Below are positions 1 to 9,002 of a stretch of 40,212 bases of DNA, one piece after another (positions within the stretch are counted from its first letter, which is position 1; each line of letters opens with the position of its first letter). The DNA lies in the NCBI RefSeq assembly GCF_004348675.1, contig NZ_SMKN01000032.1:1-40212 (forward strand), read 5' to 3'. Under the pieces are notes generated by a model that did not search any database, was not told the DNA's origin, and was given only the letters and a program-made list of their open reading frames with translations. This DNA comes from Micromonospora sp. KC606. Its GTDB lineage: Bacteria; Actinomycetota; Actinomycetes; Mycobacteriales; Micromonosporaceae. The position numbers were made by a program, and so were the translations under genes.

Positions 1-17
1 CGACGGGGCGGGGCGGA

Positions 18-1028
18 TCAGCCCGGGCGGCGGAAGCCGGCGACCGGCATGTGGTTGATGTTGGCCACCTGGACCGGTTTGCCGGCCCGGGGCGCGTGCA
101 CCATCAGGTCGCCGCCGAGGAAGAGGCCGACGTGGTGCAGGTCACTGAAGAAGAAGACCAGGTCACCGGGGCGCGCCTCGGAACGCGGGATGGCCTTGCC
201 CTCGTTCCACTGGGCGCCGGTGAAGTGGGTCAGCGAGATGCCGGCGGCCCGGTAGGCGAACTGGGTGAGGCCGGAGCAGTCGAACGCGTTCGGGCCGGTG
301 GCCCCCCAGACGTACGGGTCACCGACCTGCTGGCAGGCCACCCGGATCGCGGTCCGCGCGGCGCTGCTCACCACCCCGTTGATGGTCGGGCAGCCGGCGA
401 CCTTCACGCTGGTCTTCGGCATGGACGCCTGGAGCCGCTTGATCTCCGCGTTGATCTGGTTCTTCTTGGCGGCCAGCTCCTTCTCCTGCTTGACCTCCTC
501 GGCGATCAGCACGTCGAGCTTCTGCTTCTCGGCGTCGAACTTCGCCCGCGCGTCGATGACGACCTGGAGATCGCGGCGCTCCTGCGCGGCGAGCCGGTCC
601 AGGTAGGTCAGCTGCTCGGTGAGGGTGTCCGGCTTCGCGCTGACCAGCAGGGCGCCGAGCTCCTGTGAAGGGCCGGTCATGTAGTAGCGGGAGGCCATGT
701 CGCCGACCCGGTTGAGAGCCAGCTCGGTCTGCAGGGCGAGCGGCTCGATCTTCTTCTGGAGTTCCTCCGCCTTCTTGCGGTCCTTCTTGAGCTGCGCCCG
801 GACCTTGTTGTACTGCTCGATGGTCGGTTCGAGCTGCTCCCACTGCTTGTCGATCGCCGCCTCGATCTCCTCGGGCGAGGGCGCGGCGTGCGCCGGCGCG
901 ACGAGCATCCCGGCGCCGACGACCACGGCGGCGACCACCGTGATCAGGCGACGGGCAGCGCGGCGCAGACCGGCCCGACGAGCAGGTGGCTGACCCTGGA
1001 CGTGACGATGGAGGGGCATGGTTGCCAC
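18..1028 (-). CDS. secreted NlpC/P60 family peptidoglycan endopeptidase with N-terminal coiled coil
   Basis: This is a 336-aa secreted cell-wall hydrolase. Order: signal sequence (arginine-rich n-region, hydrophobic stretch, cleavage near APAHAA at about residue 47), a long Lys/Glu-rich coiled coil (about 50-205), then a C-terminal NlpC/P60 domain. The catalytic triad is visible: C251 in FDCSGL, H299 in HHVGLF and H311 in VHAP. Such enzymes (RipA/RipC-like) cut the D-Glu-diaminopimelate bond of peptidoglycan stems outside the membrane, and the coiled coil often docks FtsX-type regulators. I chose the GTG at 1028 because an AAAGGAG site lies 9 nt upstream; the ATG at 1019 sits 18 nt from that site and the ORF-maximal start at 1139 has no site. 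It is monocistronic with its own promoter (1111-1139). The family call is firm; the exact ortholog is not resolved. Confidence 0.93.
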   Translation of the reverse strand: MATMPLHRHVQGQPPARRAGLRRAARRLITVVAAVVVGAGMLVAPAHAAPSPEEIEAAIDKQWEQLEPTIEQYNKVRAQLKKDRKKAEELQKKIEPLALQTELALNRVGDMASRYYMTGPSQELGALLVSAKPDTLTEQLTYLDRLAAQERRDLQVVIDARAKFDAEKQKLDVLIAEEVKQEKELAAKKNQINAEIKRLQASMPKTSVKVAGCPTINGVVSSAARTAIRVACQQVGDPYVWGATGPNAFDCSGLTQFAYRAAGISLTHFTGAQWNEGKAIPRSEARPGDLVFFFSDLHHVGLFLGGDLMVHAPRAGKPVQVANINHMPVAGFRRPG

Positions 1029-1110
1029 CGGCACCGACTCCTTTGCAACCGACCGCCGGGCGCCTCGCAGAGGGGAAGACGGAGGCAGACGACCCACAGC
1101 GGCCGGTGCA

Positions 1111-1139
1111 ACATTAGGGAAAGCGGGCAGCGGAATCAA
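1111..1139 (-). promoter_or_regulatory. sigma-70-like promoter of the NlpC/P60 gene
   Basis: Read on the minus strand there is TTGATT, a 17-nt spacer, then TAATGT. This is close to the TTGACA/TATAAT pattern with ideal spacing in a GC-rich background. It predicts a 5' leader of about 75 nt ahead of the GTG at 1028. I looked for the conserved blocks of a c-di-AMP (ydaO) riboswitch, which often precedes NlpC/P60 genes in actinomycetes, and did not see them. Confidence 0.55.
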
Positions 1140-1196
1140 GGCGACCTTCGGTCATTTCACATCTACGCGATCACCCGCACACAACCGGTAGTTCGG

Positions 1197-2201
1197 CTAT
1201 TTTCCAACTATGGCCGTCAATACATCGTCCAATGTCACCACGCCGAGGGGTCGGCGACCGTCGCTCACCAGCACGATGTGCCGCCGCTCGCGCCGCATCG
1301 CCAGCAGCAGGTCGGCCAGGGTACGTTCCGGCGGAACCACGGCCAGCGGCCGGTAGACGTCGGCGGGAACCGGGGCCCGACGGGCCGCCCCCGAGTAGCC
1401 GAGTACGTCCTTCACGTGCACGAAGCCGAGCACCCGCCGGGTGGTCCGCTGCACCACCGGAAAACGCGACCGGCCGGTCCGGGTGGCCAGCACCTCCAGC
1501 GAGGCCGGCGACACGTCCTCGGCCACCGTGGTCACCGTCGACCAGGGTTGCAGCGCGTCGGCGGCGGTGCGGGCGTGCAGGGCCAGCGCGCCGGTGATCC
1601 GGGCGTGCTCCTCGGCGTCCAGCAGCCCCTCGGTACGCGCCTGCGACACCAGCCCGGCCAACTCCTCGGCGGTGAAGACGGTCTTCACCGTCTCGATGGC
1701 CTCGATCCGCCACAGCCGCAGTATCTGCCGGGCCGCCCACTTCATGGCCAGCAGCAACGGCTTGGTGGCCAGGCAGAAGGCCAACATCGCCGGGCCCAGC
1801 CAGAGTGCGGACGGCTCCGGCCCGGCCAGGGTGATGTTCTTCGGGACCATCTCGCCGACAACCGTGTGCAGGAACACCACCACGGCCAGCGCGATCACGA
1901 AGGAGAGCGGGCGCACCACCCCGTCGGGAAGCCCCCCCGCGTGGAACGCCGGCTCCAACAGGTGCGCCAATGCCGGTTCGGCGATCGCGCCGAGCCCCAG
2001 CGAGCAGACCGTGATGCCGAGCTGCGCCCCAGCGATCATCAGCGGGATCTGGTTCATCGCCGCCAGCGCCCAGCGGGCTCGCCGAGAGGTCGCGGCCAGC
2101 GGCTCGACCACCGTCCGACGGGACGCGATCAGCGCGAACTCGCTGCCCACGAAGAACGCGTTGCCGAGCAGCAACACCACGGCGATCAGCAGCTCAGCCA
2201 T
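1197..2201 (-). CDS. DUF21/CBS-pair membrane protein (CNNM/CorB-like), lacks C-terminal CorC_HlyC domain
   Basis: This is a 334-aa integral membrane protein. Residues 1 to about 180 form a DUF21 (CNNM) transmembrane domain with the family signature GEMVPKN. A CBS pair follows at about 205-330 (FVHVKDVLGYS, then LGVVTLDDVLTAIVG at the very end). The protein stops right after the second CBS, so the CorC_HlyC domain found in many relatives is missing. Family members are implicated in Mg2+ or other divalent ion transport, though often annotated as hemolysins. The start (ATG 2201, or GTG 2204) overlaps the end of the upstream paralog, whose stop is at 2194, with a GAGGAG site inside the upstream gene; the two are surely co-transcribed and translationally coupled. 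M. tuberculosis has a similar tandem pair (Rv1841c/Rv1842c). The substrate is unknown here. Confidence 0.9.
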   Translation of the reverse strand: MAELLIAVVLLLGNAFFVGSEFALIASRRTVVEPLAATSRRARWALAAMNQIPLMIAGAQLGITVCSLGLGAIAEPALAHLLEPAFHAGGLPDGVVRPLSFVIALAVVVFLHTVVGEMVPKNITLAGPEPSALWLGPAMLAFCLATKPLLLAMKWAARQILRLWRIEAIETVKTVFTAEELAGLVSQARTEGLLDAEEHARITGALALHARTAADALQPWSTVTTVAEDVSPASLEVLATRTGRSRFPVVQRTTRRVLGFVHVKDVLGYSGAARRAPVPADVYRPLAVVPPERTLADLLLAMRRERRHIVLVSDGRRPLGVVTLDDVLTAIVGK

Positions 2202-3513
2202 CACCCTCCGGCTCCTCGGGGCGCAACACCCGCACCTGCTCGATCCGGTGCCGCTCGACCTCGACCACGGTGAACTCGTAGCCGGCCTCGTCGACCGTCT
2301 CGCCGGGCACCGGGACACGACCCAGCCGGGCCATCAGGAACCCCGCGAGGGTCTCGTACGGGCCCTCGGGCAGCCGGAAGCCGGTCTGCTCGATAAGCTC
2401 GTCCGCCCGCAGCACGCCATCGACGAGGACGGTCCGTTCGCCGCCCGGCACGGTCAGGCCGGTCGCGTTCGCGTCGTCCACGGCGGCCGGGTCGAACTCG
2501 TCGGCGATCTCCCCGACCAGCTCCTCGACCAGGTCCTCCACACTCACCACACCGTCGGTGCCGCCGTACTCGTCGACCACGATGGCCAGGTCGGCGCCAG
2601 CGTCCTTCAGTGCGGCCAGCACGCCGTCGAGGTCGAGGCTCTCCGGGACGTACACCGGTTCCCGGGCGACCGCCGCGACGGTGGTCGACGCCCGGTGGGC
2701 CAGCGGCACGCCCAGCGCGTCCGGCACCCCGGCGACGCCGGTGACCAGGTCCAGGGTCTCCTCGTAGATCGGAAAGCGGGTCCGGCCGGTCCGCCGGGAC
2801 AGGTCGAGCAGCTCGGCGACCGTGGCGGTGGCCCGCAGCGCGATCACGTCGACCCGCGGGGTCATCGCCTCGGCGGCCCGCTTGTCGCCGAAGCGGATGG
2901 TGCGCCGCAGCAGCATCGCGGTGTCCGGCCGCAGCGCGCCGGCACGGGCCGAGATGGCCGCCAGCAGCCCCAGTTCCTCCGGAGAACGGGCGCTGGCCAG
3001 TTCCTCCTGCGGTTCGACGCCGAGCTGGCGGACCAGCCGGTTCGCCGAGTTGTTCAATGTTTTGATCAGCCAGCCGAAGGCCCGGGAGAAGGCCCGCATC
3101 GGCCCGGCGGTGGCCAACGCGGCCGGCATCGGCCGGGCCAGGGCGAGGTTCTTCGGCACCAGCTCGCCGAAGAGCATCGAGATCAGGGTGGCCAGGGCCA
3201 GCGCGAGCAGCGGGCTGAACCGCTCTGCCCCGCCCAGCGGGCCGAGCAGCGGGGCGACGAGCCGGGCCAGCGCCGGCTCGGCGAGGTATCCGGTGAGCAG
3301 CGCGGTGAGGGTGATGCCGAGCTGCGCCCCGGAGAGCTGGAAGGAGAGCCCTCGCAGCGCGCGGCGTACCGTGACGGCGCTGGCGTCCCCCGCGTCGGCG
3401 CGCCGGTCGATCTCCGCCCGGTCGACGGTGACCAGGGCAAACTCGGCTGCGACGAAGAACGCGTTGCCGGCAGTCAGCAGCACGAAGCCGGCCAGGGGCA
3501 GCAGCGTGGTCAC
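2194..3513 (-). CDS. DUF21-CBS-CorC_HlyC membrane protein (CorC/HlyC-type)
   Basis: About 439 aa, full domain set: DUF21 membrane domain (about 1-190, signature GELVPKN), CBS pair (about 205-330; the second contains VDEYGGTDGVVSVEDLVEELVGEI, a classic CBS-to-CorC transition) and a C-terminal CorC_HlyC domain ending near residue 430. It is first in a two-gene unit with the shorter paralog at 1197-2201 and probably acts with it, perhaps as a heteromer in divalent-cation homeostasis (family knowledge, not shown here). The start is uncertain. The longest frame opens at a GTG at 3579, but a perfect terminator hairpin lies at 3567-3600, so translation most likely begins at GTG 3513, just before the first membrane helix. 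No clear Shine-Dalgarno is seen, so a leaderless or very short leader transcript is possible. Confidence 0.88.
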   Translation of the reverse strand: MTTLLPLAGFVLLTAGNAFFVAAEFALVTVDRAEIDRRADAGDASAVTVRRALRGLSFQLSGAQLGITLTALLTGYLAEPALARLVAPLLGPLGGAERFSPLLALALATLISMLFGELVPKNLALARPMPAALATAGPMRAFSRAFGWLIKTLNNSANRLVRQLGVEPQEELASARSPEELGLLAAISARAGALRPDTAMLLRRTIRFGDKRAAEAMTPRVDVIALRATATVAELLDLSRRTGRTRFPIYEETLDLVTGVAGVPDALGVPLAHRASTTVAAVAREPVYVPESLDLDGVLAALKDAGADLAIVVDEYGGTDGVVSVEDLVEELVGEIADEFDPAAVDDANATGLTVPGGERTVLVDGVLRADELIEQTGFRLPEGPYETLAGFLMARLGRVPVPGETVDEAGYEFTVVEVERHRIEQVRVLRPEEPEGDG

Positions 3514-3566
3514 CAGCAGGTTGTCGATGTGCGCGATTGTTCCACGGGCCCGCCCCCGGCACGAGT

Positions 3567-3600
3567 ACGGCGGCGGCACCCCCGTAGGTGCCGCCGCCGT
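3567..3600 (-). terminator. intrinsic terminator hairpin after the Fe-S oxidoreductase gene
   Basis: A perfect 14-bp inverted repeat with a 6-nt loop (3567-3580 pairs with 3587-3600) lies 31 nt past the stop of the gene at 3631. There is no T-run, as is usual in actinomycetes. It separates the oxidoreductase from the DUF21/CBS pair and helps fix the start of the latter. Confidence 0.75.
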
Positions 3601-3630
3601 CGTGGTTGCGGTTGTTCTCCGGGTACGGCC

Positions 3631-5868
3631 TCAGCCAGCGACCGGCTCGGTCTCCTTGTGGCCTGCGGTGGTGTCCGGCTTGACCGAGCGGAGCAGCACG
3701 CTGGCCACGTCGACGACCTCGACCTGCTCACCGGCGCCCTTGCCGTTGACCCCGTCGCTGAGCATCGTCGAGCAGAACGGGCAGCCGACGGCCACGGTCT
3801 TCGCGCCGGTGGACATGGCCTCCTCGACCCGGTCCACGTTGATCCGCTTGCCGATCTTCTCCTCCATCCACATCCGGGCGCCGCCGGCCCCACAGCAGAA
3901 GGAGCGCTCAGTGTTGCGCGGCATCTCGATCAGGCCTGCGTCGCGGTCGACGGCGGAGCCCGTCGAGTCGCGCTGGCCGCCGAGAGCGGCCCCCAGCACC
4001 TCGCGCGGCGGGGCGAAGACCCGGTTGTGCCGGCCCAGGTAGCACGGGTCGTGGTAGGTGACGCCACCGGCTACCGGCTGGACCGGGGTGAGCTTGCCGG
4101 TGGCGACCAGGTGGGCCAGGAGCTGGGTGTGGTGGACGACCTCGAACTCGCCGCCGAGCTGCCCGTACTCGTTGCCGAGAGTGTTGAAGCAGTGCGGGCA
4201 GGTGGCCACGATCCTGCGCTTGGACTTCTCCCGGCCCTCGAACGCCTCGTTGAGGGTCTCGACGTTCTGCTGGGCGAGCATCTGGAAGACGAACTCGTTG
4301 CCGATCCTTCGGGCCGGGTCGCCGGAGCAGGTCTCCCCCTCGCCGAGAATGGCGAAGGAGACGCCGGCCTCGTTGAGCAGGGTGGCGACCGCCCGGGTGG
4401 TCTTCTTGGCCCGGTCCTCGAACGCGCCGGCGCAGCCGACCCAGAACAGGTACTCGAAGTCGTCGACCTCGCCGACCCGCGGCACCACGAAGTCCAGACC
4501 CTTGGTCCAGTCCTCGCGGGTGTTCTGCGGGGCGCCCCACGGGTTTCCCTTGTTCTCCAGGTTGCGGAGCATGACGCCGGCCTCGGAGGGGAAGCTCGAC
4601 TCGATCAGCACCTGGTATCGGCGCATGTCGACGATGTGGTCGACGTGCTCGATGTCGACCGGGCACTGCTCGACGCAGGCGCCGCAGGTGGTACAAGACC
4701 ACAGCACGTCCGGGTCGATGACACCGCCTTCCCCGGCGGTGCCGATCAGCGGCTTGTCGGCCTCGGCGAGGGCCAGCGCGTCCACGTGGGCGAGCTGCGC
4801 GGCGGTCGCCTTCTCCTCGCCGGTCAGATCCTTGCCGCCGCCGGCCAGCAGGTACGGCGCCTTGGCGTACGCGTGGTCACGGAGGCTGAGCACGAGCAGC
4901 TTCGGCGACAGCGGCTTGCCGGTGTTCCAGGCGGGGCACTGCGACTGGCAACGGCCGCACTCGGTGCAGGTGCTGAAGTCGAGCAGCCCCTTCCAGGTGA
5001 ACTGCTCGACCTGGGCGACACCGAACTGGTCCTTCTCCGGGTCGGCCTCCTCGAAGTCCAGCGGCTTGCCCTGGCTGGTCATCGGCCGCAGCGCACCGAG
5101 GCCGGAGCCGGCCGGCTTCTGCGGGTCACGCTTGAAGAAGATGTTGGGGAACGCCAGGAAGCGGTGCCAGGCGACACCCATGGTGACGTTCAGGGCGATC
5201 ACGATGAGCCAGGTCATCGAGATGGCGATCTTGATGAGGGCGGCGATGCTGACGCCGGCCTGCGAGGCTGGCAGCAGCGCCCCCACCGCGTGGCTGATCG
5301 GGGTGGCCCAGACCGGGTACTCGAAGTGGTCGGTGGCGACCTTGAATCCCCGGATCACGAAGCCCATGATCAGCACCGAGAGCACGATGCCCTCGACGAA
5401 GTAGCCCTGCCACATCGTCGAGCCGGTGAACCGGGAGCGACCACCCGGTCGGGTGGGCCGGTTGCGGAACCGGATGGCGATCAGCACCAGGATGCCGATC
5501 GTGCCGAGGATCGCGATCAGCTCGGTGACCAGGCCGTAGATGGTCAGGCCGCCGACCAGCGGCAGGCCACCGGTCGGGGAGACGACCTCGAAGTACGCCT
5601 CCAGCACCAGCAGCGACAGCACGATGAAGCCGACCATCACGAACCAGTGCGCGGCGCCCACCACGCTCCACTTGAGCATACGGGTGTGCCCGGCGGTCTC
5701 CACCAGCATGACCTTGGCGCGGGCGCCCTTGTCGGTGAACCGCTCCGGCGCGGGTTGCCCCTGCCTGATGACTGCCACCATCTTCATGACCGCGCGCACC
5801 GCAAGCCACACCGCCACTGCGGTGATGGCGGCCGCGAGGATCGTGGTGACGATCTGGACGCTGCCCAT
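3631..5868 (-). CDS. membrane-bound (Fe-S)-binding oxidoreductase, heterodisulfide-reductase HdrD/GlpC-like
   Basis: 745 aa. The N-terminal part (residues 1 to about 250) holds five or six membrane helices resembling a nitrate-reductase-gamma/HdrE-type cytochrome subunit. Next come two [4Fe-4S] ferredoxin motifs, C301-x2-C304-x2-C307-x3-C311 and C392-x2-C395-x2-C398-x3-C402. The C-terminal half has two cysteine-rich (CCG) domains; the second contains C658-C659 in the FCCGAGGARMW signature. This matches the actinobacterial family typified by M. tuberculosis Rv0338c, believed to pass electrons between the quinone pool and a cytosolic partner; the partner is unknown and homologs often sit near acyl-CoA metabolism. 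ATG 5868 is chosen because GGGAGG lies 8 nt upstream and the first helix starts at once. A promoter with an embedded inverted repeat sits at 6007-6036. Confidence 0.92.
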   Translation of the reverse strand: MGSVQIVTTILAAAITAVAVWLAVRAVMKMVAVIRQGQPAPERFTDKGARAKVMLVETAGHTRMLKWSVVGAAHWFVMVGFIVLSLLVLEAYFEVVSPTGGLPLVGGLTIYGLVTELIAILGTIGILVLIAIRFRNRPTRPGGRSRFTGSTMWQGYFVEGIVLSVLIMGFVIRGFKVATDHFEYPVWATPISHAVGALLPASQAGVSIAALIKIAISMTWLIVIALNVTMGVAWHRFLAFPNIFFKRDPQKPAGSGLGALRPMTSQGKPLDFEEADPEKDQFGVAQVEQFTWKGLLDFSTCTECGRCQSQCPAWNTGKPLSPKLLVLSLRDHAYAKAPYLLAGGGKDLTGEEKATAAQLAHVDALALAEADKPLIGTAGEGGVIDPDVLWSCTTCGACVEQCPVDIEHVDHIVDMRRYQVLIESSFPSEAGVMLRNLENKGNPWGAPQNTREDWTKGLDFVVPRVGEVDDFEYLFWVGCAGAFEDRAKKTTRAVATLLNEAGVSFAILGEGETCSGDPARRIGNEFVFQMLAQQNVETLNEAFEGREKSKRRIVATCPHCFNTLGNEYGQLGGEFEVVHHTQLLAHLVATGKLTPVQPVAGGVTYHDPCYLGRHNRVFAPPREVLGAALGGQRDSTGSAVDRDAGLIEMPRNTERSFCCGAGGARMWMEEKIGKRINVDRVEEAMSTGAKTVAVGCPFCSTMLSDGVNGKGAGEQVEVVDVASVLLRSVKPDTTAGHKETEPVAG

Positions 5869-6006
5869 CGAGTTGGCCTCCCGGTCTACTGCCTGTCGAG
5901 CGGCTTCGGCGACCGGGGCCGGGTTCCGGGCGGGACCGGCGTGACGCCGCTGCCGCACCCTCGACCGGACCGGTCGATGACCTCGCTCCGCTCGGTCATG
6001 CAGTGC

Positions 6007-6036
6007 AGCCTACGCGCAAGGTTACCCAGCAGTAAC
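6007..6036 (-). promoter_or_regulatory. promoter of the Fe-S oxidoreductase gene with overlapping GTTAC-N6-GTAAC operator-like repeat
   Basis: On the minus strand TTACTG (6035-6030), 17 nt and TAGGCT (6012-6007) form a plausible sigma-70 promoter. A perfect inverted repeat GTTAC-N6-GTAAC at 6021-6036 covers the -35 element and part of the spacer, the right place for a repressor site, for example of a TetR-type regulator. The remaining 5869-6164 stretch holds no gene I can support. Confidence 0.5.
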
Positions 6037-6137
6037 GTGAGACTTCTCGCACCTGGCCACGCCGCCCTGCGCACACCATAGGGTGCCCGGCGGGCCGACG
6101 CAGGACGGGGTTGCGCGAGGGTGACCTGGCGCGTGCC

Positions 6138-6161
6138 GGGCGGGCCGGCGTCGTGCCGCCC
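6138..6161 (-). terminator. possible weak terminator after crgA
   Basis: A 6-bp GC-only stem (GGGCGG at 6138-6143 with CCGCCC at 6156-6161) lies directly after the crgA stop codon. It is short with a 12-nt loop, so this is a weak call. Confidence 0.3.
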
Positions 6162-6164
6162 TGG

Positions 6165-6434
6165 TCAGCGCCAGCGGGAGAGCAGGATCAACGAGGCGAC
6201 CATCCCACCGAAGCCGACCGCCAGGTTCCAGTAGCCCCAGGAGGCGACCGGGTACTCCTGCTCGGAGAGGTAGTAGACCACCAGCCATCCGATGCCGGCC
6301 ACGATCAACGCGACCGCCGTGACCGGCAGCCACACCGGGCTAGGCTTGCGCGTCGCCGTCGCCGTCGCCGCCGTCGGACGCACGTCCGTCGGCGGGGTGT
6401 ACACCTTCTTCTTGCGGACCTGAGACTTGGGCAC
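6165..6434 (-). CDS. crgA: cell division protein CrgA
   Basis: 89 aa with the CrgA layout. A basic cytosolic N-terminus (KSQVRKKKVYTPPTD) is followed by a Thr/Ala-rich stretch, then two membrane helices (about 34-55 and 66-86) joined by a short outside loop. CrgA is a septal membrane protein of actinobacteria that contacts FtsZ, FtsQ, FtsI and FtsW and coordinates septation with wall synthesis. In mycobacteria it is reported to be a PknA substrate, which fits the kinase operon nearby. The start is a GTG with GGAGA 5 nt upstream. It is divergent from the DUF881 gene (230-bp intergenic region), the same arrangement as Rv0011c/Rv0012 in M. tuberculosis. No strong promoter hexamers stand out in that gap. 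Confidence 0.95.
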   Translation of the reverse strand: MPKSQVRKKKVYTPPTDVRPTAATATATRKPSPVWLPVTAVALIVAGIGWLVVYYLSEQEYPVASWGYWNLAVGFGGMVASLILLSRWR

Positions 6435-6664
6435 GACGCTCTCCAGAGGGGTGACGACCTCGTCCGGCCTGACAACCGGGCGCGGGGGCGACGGTCCATG
6501 GCCAATAATGTTCGACAGCTAGCGTAGTCCGGACAGGCCGTCTGATCCATGAATGGGGTCGGACCAGTGCGCGGAGTGACCGAAAAGCACGGGTTTGCTC
6601 CGGACGGGCACGTCGACCCGCGCCGCGGCGGCGCACGAACCAGACGAGTCGGAGGGAACGCTCG

Positions 6665-7471
6665 GTGGAGTACACATCCGGCGCGGCGTCCTGGCAGAAG
6701 GCCATGCGGCGGGCGATCGCCGCGTTCCTGCCACGGCGCCCGCGTCAGCGGCGACCCGGGTGGTCGATCGGGGTGCCGTTGATCGCCGCCGCGGCCGGGC
6801 TGCTCTTCACCACCAGCGCCACCACCGCCGACGGCACCGCGCTGCGGGAGGACCGGCGCCCGGAGCTGACCCAGCTCATCGAGGACCGCCGCGAACGGGT
6901 TGAGTCCAGCGAGCTGCGCGCCGCCCGGCTCCGCGCCGAGGTGGAGGACCGGACCGCGGCCCTGGCCGATACCGACGGCCCGATCTCCGCCGAGCGATCC
7001 CGGGCCCGGGCCTCCGAACAGGCCGCTGGTTTCACCGCCCTCACCGGCCCCGGCGTTGCCGTCGAGCTCAACGACGCCCCGGGCCGCTCCGACGGCAGCC
7101 TGCCCAAGGGTGCGACCAATGACGACCTGGTCGTCCACCAGGGCGACGTCCAGGCGGTCGTGAACGCGCTGTGGGCCGGCGGGGCGGAAGCGATGTCAAT
7201 CATGAACGTCCGCGTGTTGTCCACCAGCGCGGTACGCTGCGTCGGTAACACCCTGCTGCTGCACGGCCGGGTGTACTCCCCACCGTTCAAGATCGTAGCA
7301 ATCGGTGATCCCGCCACACTCCAACGGGCTCTCGCCGAGTCGCAGGGAGTCCAGGTGTTCAAGCAGGCGGTCGACCACTGGCAGCTCGGTTACACCGAGA
7401 CGGTCTCCACGGTCACCGTGCCCGCGTTCGAGGATTCGACCGCGTTGCGGTCGGCGACGGTGCCGCGATGA
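6665..7471 (+). CDS. DUF881 membrane-anchored protein (Rv0012-like)
   Basis: 268 aa. It has a short basic cytosolic head with many arginines up to residue 32, one membrane helix (about 36-54), a coiled-coil stretch (about 65-120, [18 protein letters not shown]...), then the DUF881 domain (about 120-250; the block [25 protein letters not shown] is typical). DUF881 proteins lie beside division genes in many actinobacteria and Firmicutes and are probably extracytoplasmic; the biochemical function is unknown. The start is a GTG with GGAGG 9 nt upstream. Its stop overlaps the start of the sortase gene (ATGA), so the two are translationally coupled. In M. tuberculosis the same position holds Rv0012, directly before trpG; here two extra genes lie between. 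Confidence 0.9.
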   Translation: MEYTSGAASWQKAMRRAIAAFLPRRPRQRRPGWSIGVPLIAAAAGLLFTTSATTADGTALREDRRPELTQLIEDRRERVESSELRAARLRAEVEDRTAALADTDGPISAERSRARASEQAAGFTALTGPGVAVELNDAPGRSDGSLPKGATNDDLVVHQGDVQAVVNALWAGGAEAMSIMNVRVLSTSAVRCVGNTLLLHGRVYSPPFKIVAIGDPATLQRALAESQGVQVFKQAVDHWQLGYTETVSTVTVPAFEDSTALRSATVPR

Positions 7472-8997
7472 GCTCCGACGGTCGAGATCCACGTCACCGC
7501 GACCGGGGCGACGACGCCACGGCGTTCATCCCGAAGATCGACACTCCGGCGTCGTCGACCCCGAGCCGGCCCGACCCTGCCGGCCCGTGGCCCAACCCCG
7601 TCCTTCCGGCGCGTTCCCCGGCCAACCGACCGCCGGCGCACACCGCGCCGCCCGCCGGCCCCGCCAACCGGCCGGTGAGCCGACCCACCGAGGCACACCG
7701 GCCCGCGACACCGCCCGTCAACGGCTCCCCCGACAGCCGGCCCGTCGACGCACCGACACACCCCGGCGTCATCCCCGCTCGTCCCGCGCCGCCAGCCTGG
7801 CCGGGCGCCGGTCCGGCGGTGCGGCCAGCCGCGCCACCTCCACCGGTGGCGCCCACGTCACCCGCCGCCCAGCAGTGGCCGGCGGCCGCGCCGACCTCGC
7901 CCGCCGTGCCGCAGGGGCCCACCCCGCCGGGTACCGCCGTGCCGCAACCTGCACCCGAGATACGCCCGCAGTCCGCCACGGAGGCGCCGACCACGTTCCT
8001 CCCCCGCCTGGGCAACCGCGCGCCCCAGCGGCCCACCGCCGGCCCCGACGGCGGGCGTCCGGCCCGTCCGTTCCCGGCCGACGATCGTCCCGACCCGGGG
8101 GCCACCGCCATAATCCCGGCGGTGACCGGCCGTCCGCCGCTGGACTCGACGGCGCTGATGGGCGCGGTGCCCCCGGCCCCTTCGCGCGACAGCACACCCG
8201 GCGACACGCCTGCCGAGCCGCCGCAGCCGCGCCGGGGCGAGCGGGTGGTGCAGCTCCGCCCGGAGCAGACCGGCGAGGGCTACCGCAGCGTCTACTCCGA
8301 GCTGACCCGGCCATCCTTCGCCTCCCGGCTTCGCACCGGAGCCAGGGTCACCGGCGAGTTGCTGATCACGTTCGGCCTGGTCGTGCTGCTCTTCGCCGGG
8401 TACGAGATCTGGGGCAAGTCGGCCATCGTCGATGCCCACCAGGGCGACCTGAGCAACCAGCTCGCCCAGGAGTGGGGGCCGAGCGGTGACCCCACGGTGG
8501 CCCCCCCGACCGGTGGGCCGACGGCAAAGGCGAAGCCGCCGGTCGAGGGCAAACCGCTGGCCGGGCTCTACATCCCGAAGCTCGACAAGAACTGGGTCGT
8601 GGTGGAGGGTGTCGGCCAGAAGGACATCCGGTACGCCCCGGGCCACTATCCGAAGAGCGCCATGCCGGGCCAGGTGGGCAACTTCTCCGTCGCCGGGCAC
8701 CGCAACCGGGCCACCTTCTGGCGGCTGGACGAGCTGACCGACGGCGACGAGATCGTGGTCGAGACGAAGAGCAACTGGTACGTCTACAAGGTGGTCAAGA
8801 GCCGCATCGTCAGGCCGGACCAGGTCGAGGTGGTGTCTCCGCAGCCCCTGCCGCTCAACGGGGGAAAACCTAAGCGGCTGCTCACCCTGACCACCTGCAA
8901 CCCGAAGTTCGACAACTACCAGCGCCTGATCGTGCACGCCGAGCTGGCGGAGACCAGGGACAAGGCCACGGGCCGGCCGAAGGCGCTGGGGGGCTGA
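7468..8997 (+). CDS. class E sortase with an unusually long Pro-rich cytosolic N-terminal tail
   Basis: 509 aa. Residues 1 to about 290 are a Pro/Ala/Thr-rich, disordered-looking tail with no signal peptide, predicted cytosolic. One membrane helix lies at about 296-315, and an extracytoplasmic sortase domain at about 350-495. Catalytic residues are visible: H411 in VAGHRNR, C477 in LTTCNP and R486 in NYQRL. The TLTTCNP form and the high-GC host point to class E, which uses LAxTG rather than LPxTG signals. The tail holds four T-x-x-hydrophobic motifs: TAFIP (T18), TTFLP (T175/T176), TAIIP (T213) and TALM (T228). The helix and catalytic domain fit the usual class E size; the 290-residue tail is extra. 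Its ATG overlaps the DUF881 stop by 4 nt. No LAxTG substrate is encoded in this window. Confidence 0.92.
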   Translation: MSSDGRDPRHRDRGDDATAFIPKIDTPASSTPSRPDPAGPWPNPVLPARSPANRPPAHTAPPAGPANRPVSRPTEAHRPATPPVNGSPDSRPVDAPTHPGVIPARPAPPAWPGAGPAVRPAAPPPPVAPTSPAAQQWPAAAPTSPAVPQGPTPPGTAVPQPAPEIRPQSATEAPTTFLPRLGNRAPQRPTAGPDGGRPARPFPADDRPDPGATAIIPAVTGRPPLDSTALMGAVPPAPSRDSTPGDTPAEPPQPRRGERVVQLRPEQTGEGYRSVYSELTRPSFASRLRTGARVTGELLITFGLVVLLFAGYEIWGKSAIVDAHQGDLSNQLAQEWGPSGDPTVAPPTGGPTAKAKPPVEGKPLAGLYIPKLDKNWVVVEGVGQKDIRYAPGHYPKSAMPGQVGNFSVAGHRNRATFWRLDELTDGDEIVVETKSNWYVYKVVKSRIVRPDQVEVVSPQPLPLNGGKPKRLLTLTTCNPKFDNYQRLIVHAELAETRDKATGRPKALGG

Positions 8998-9002
8998 CGG
9001 CG

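Noticed and set aside
1020..1197. Possible c-di-AMP (ydaO) riboswitch upstream of the NlpC/P60 gene, and likewise upstream of 10435
   Set aside because: The conserved sequence blocks of that riboswitch could not be found in either leader by eye. A covariance-model search would settle it.
1441..6081. A 1546-codon open frame on the plus strand
   Set aside because: It runs antisense through two DUF21/CBS genes and the Fe-S oxidoreductase. It is His/Arg/Gly-rich with no domain, typical of shadow frames in very GC-rich DNA.
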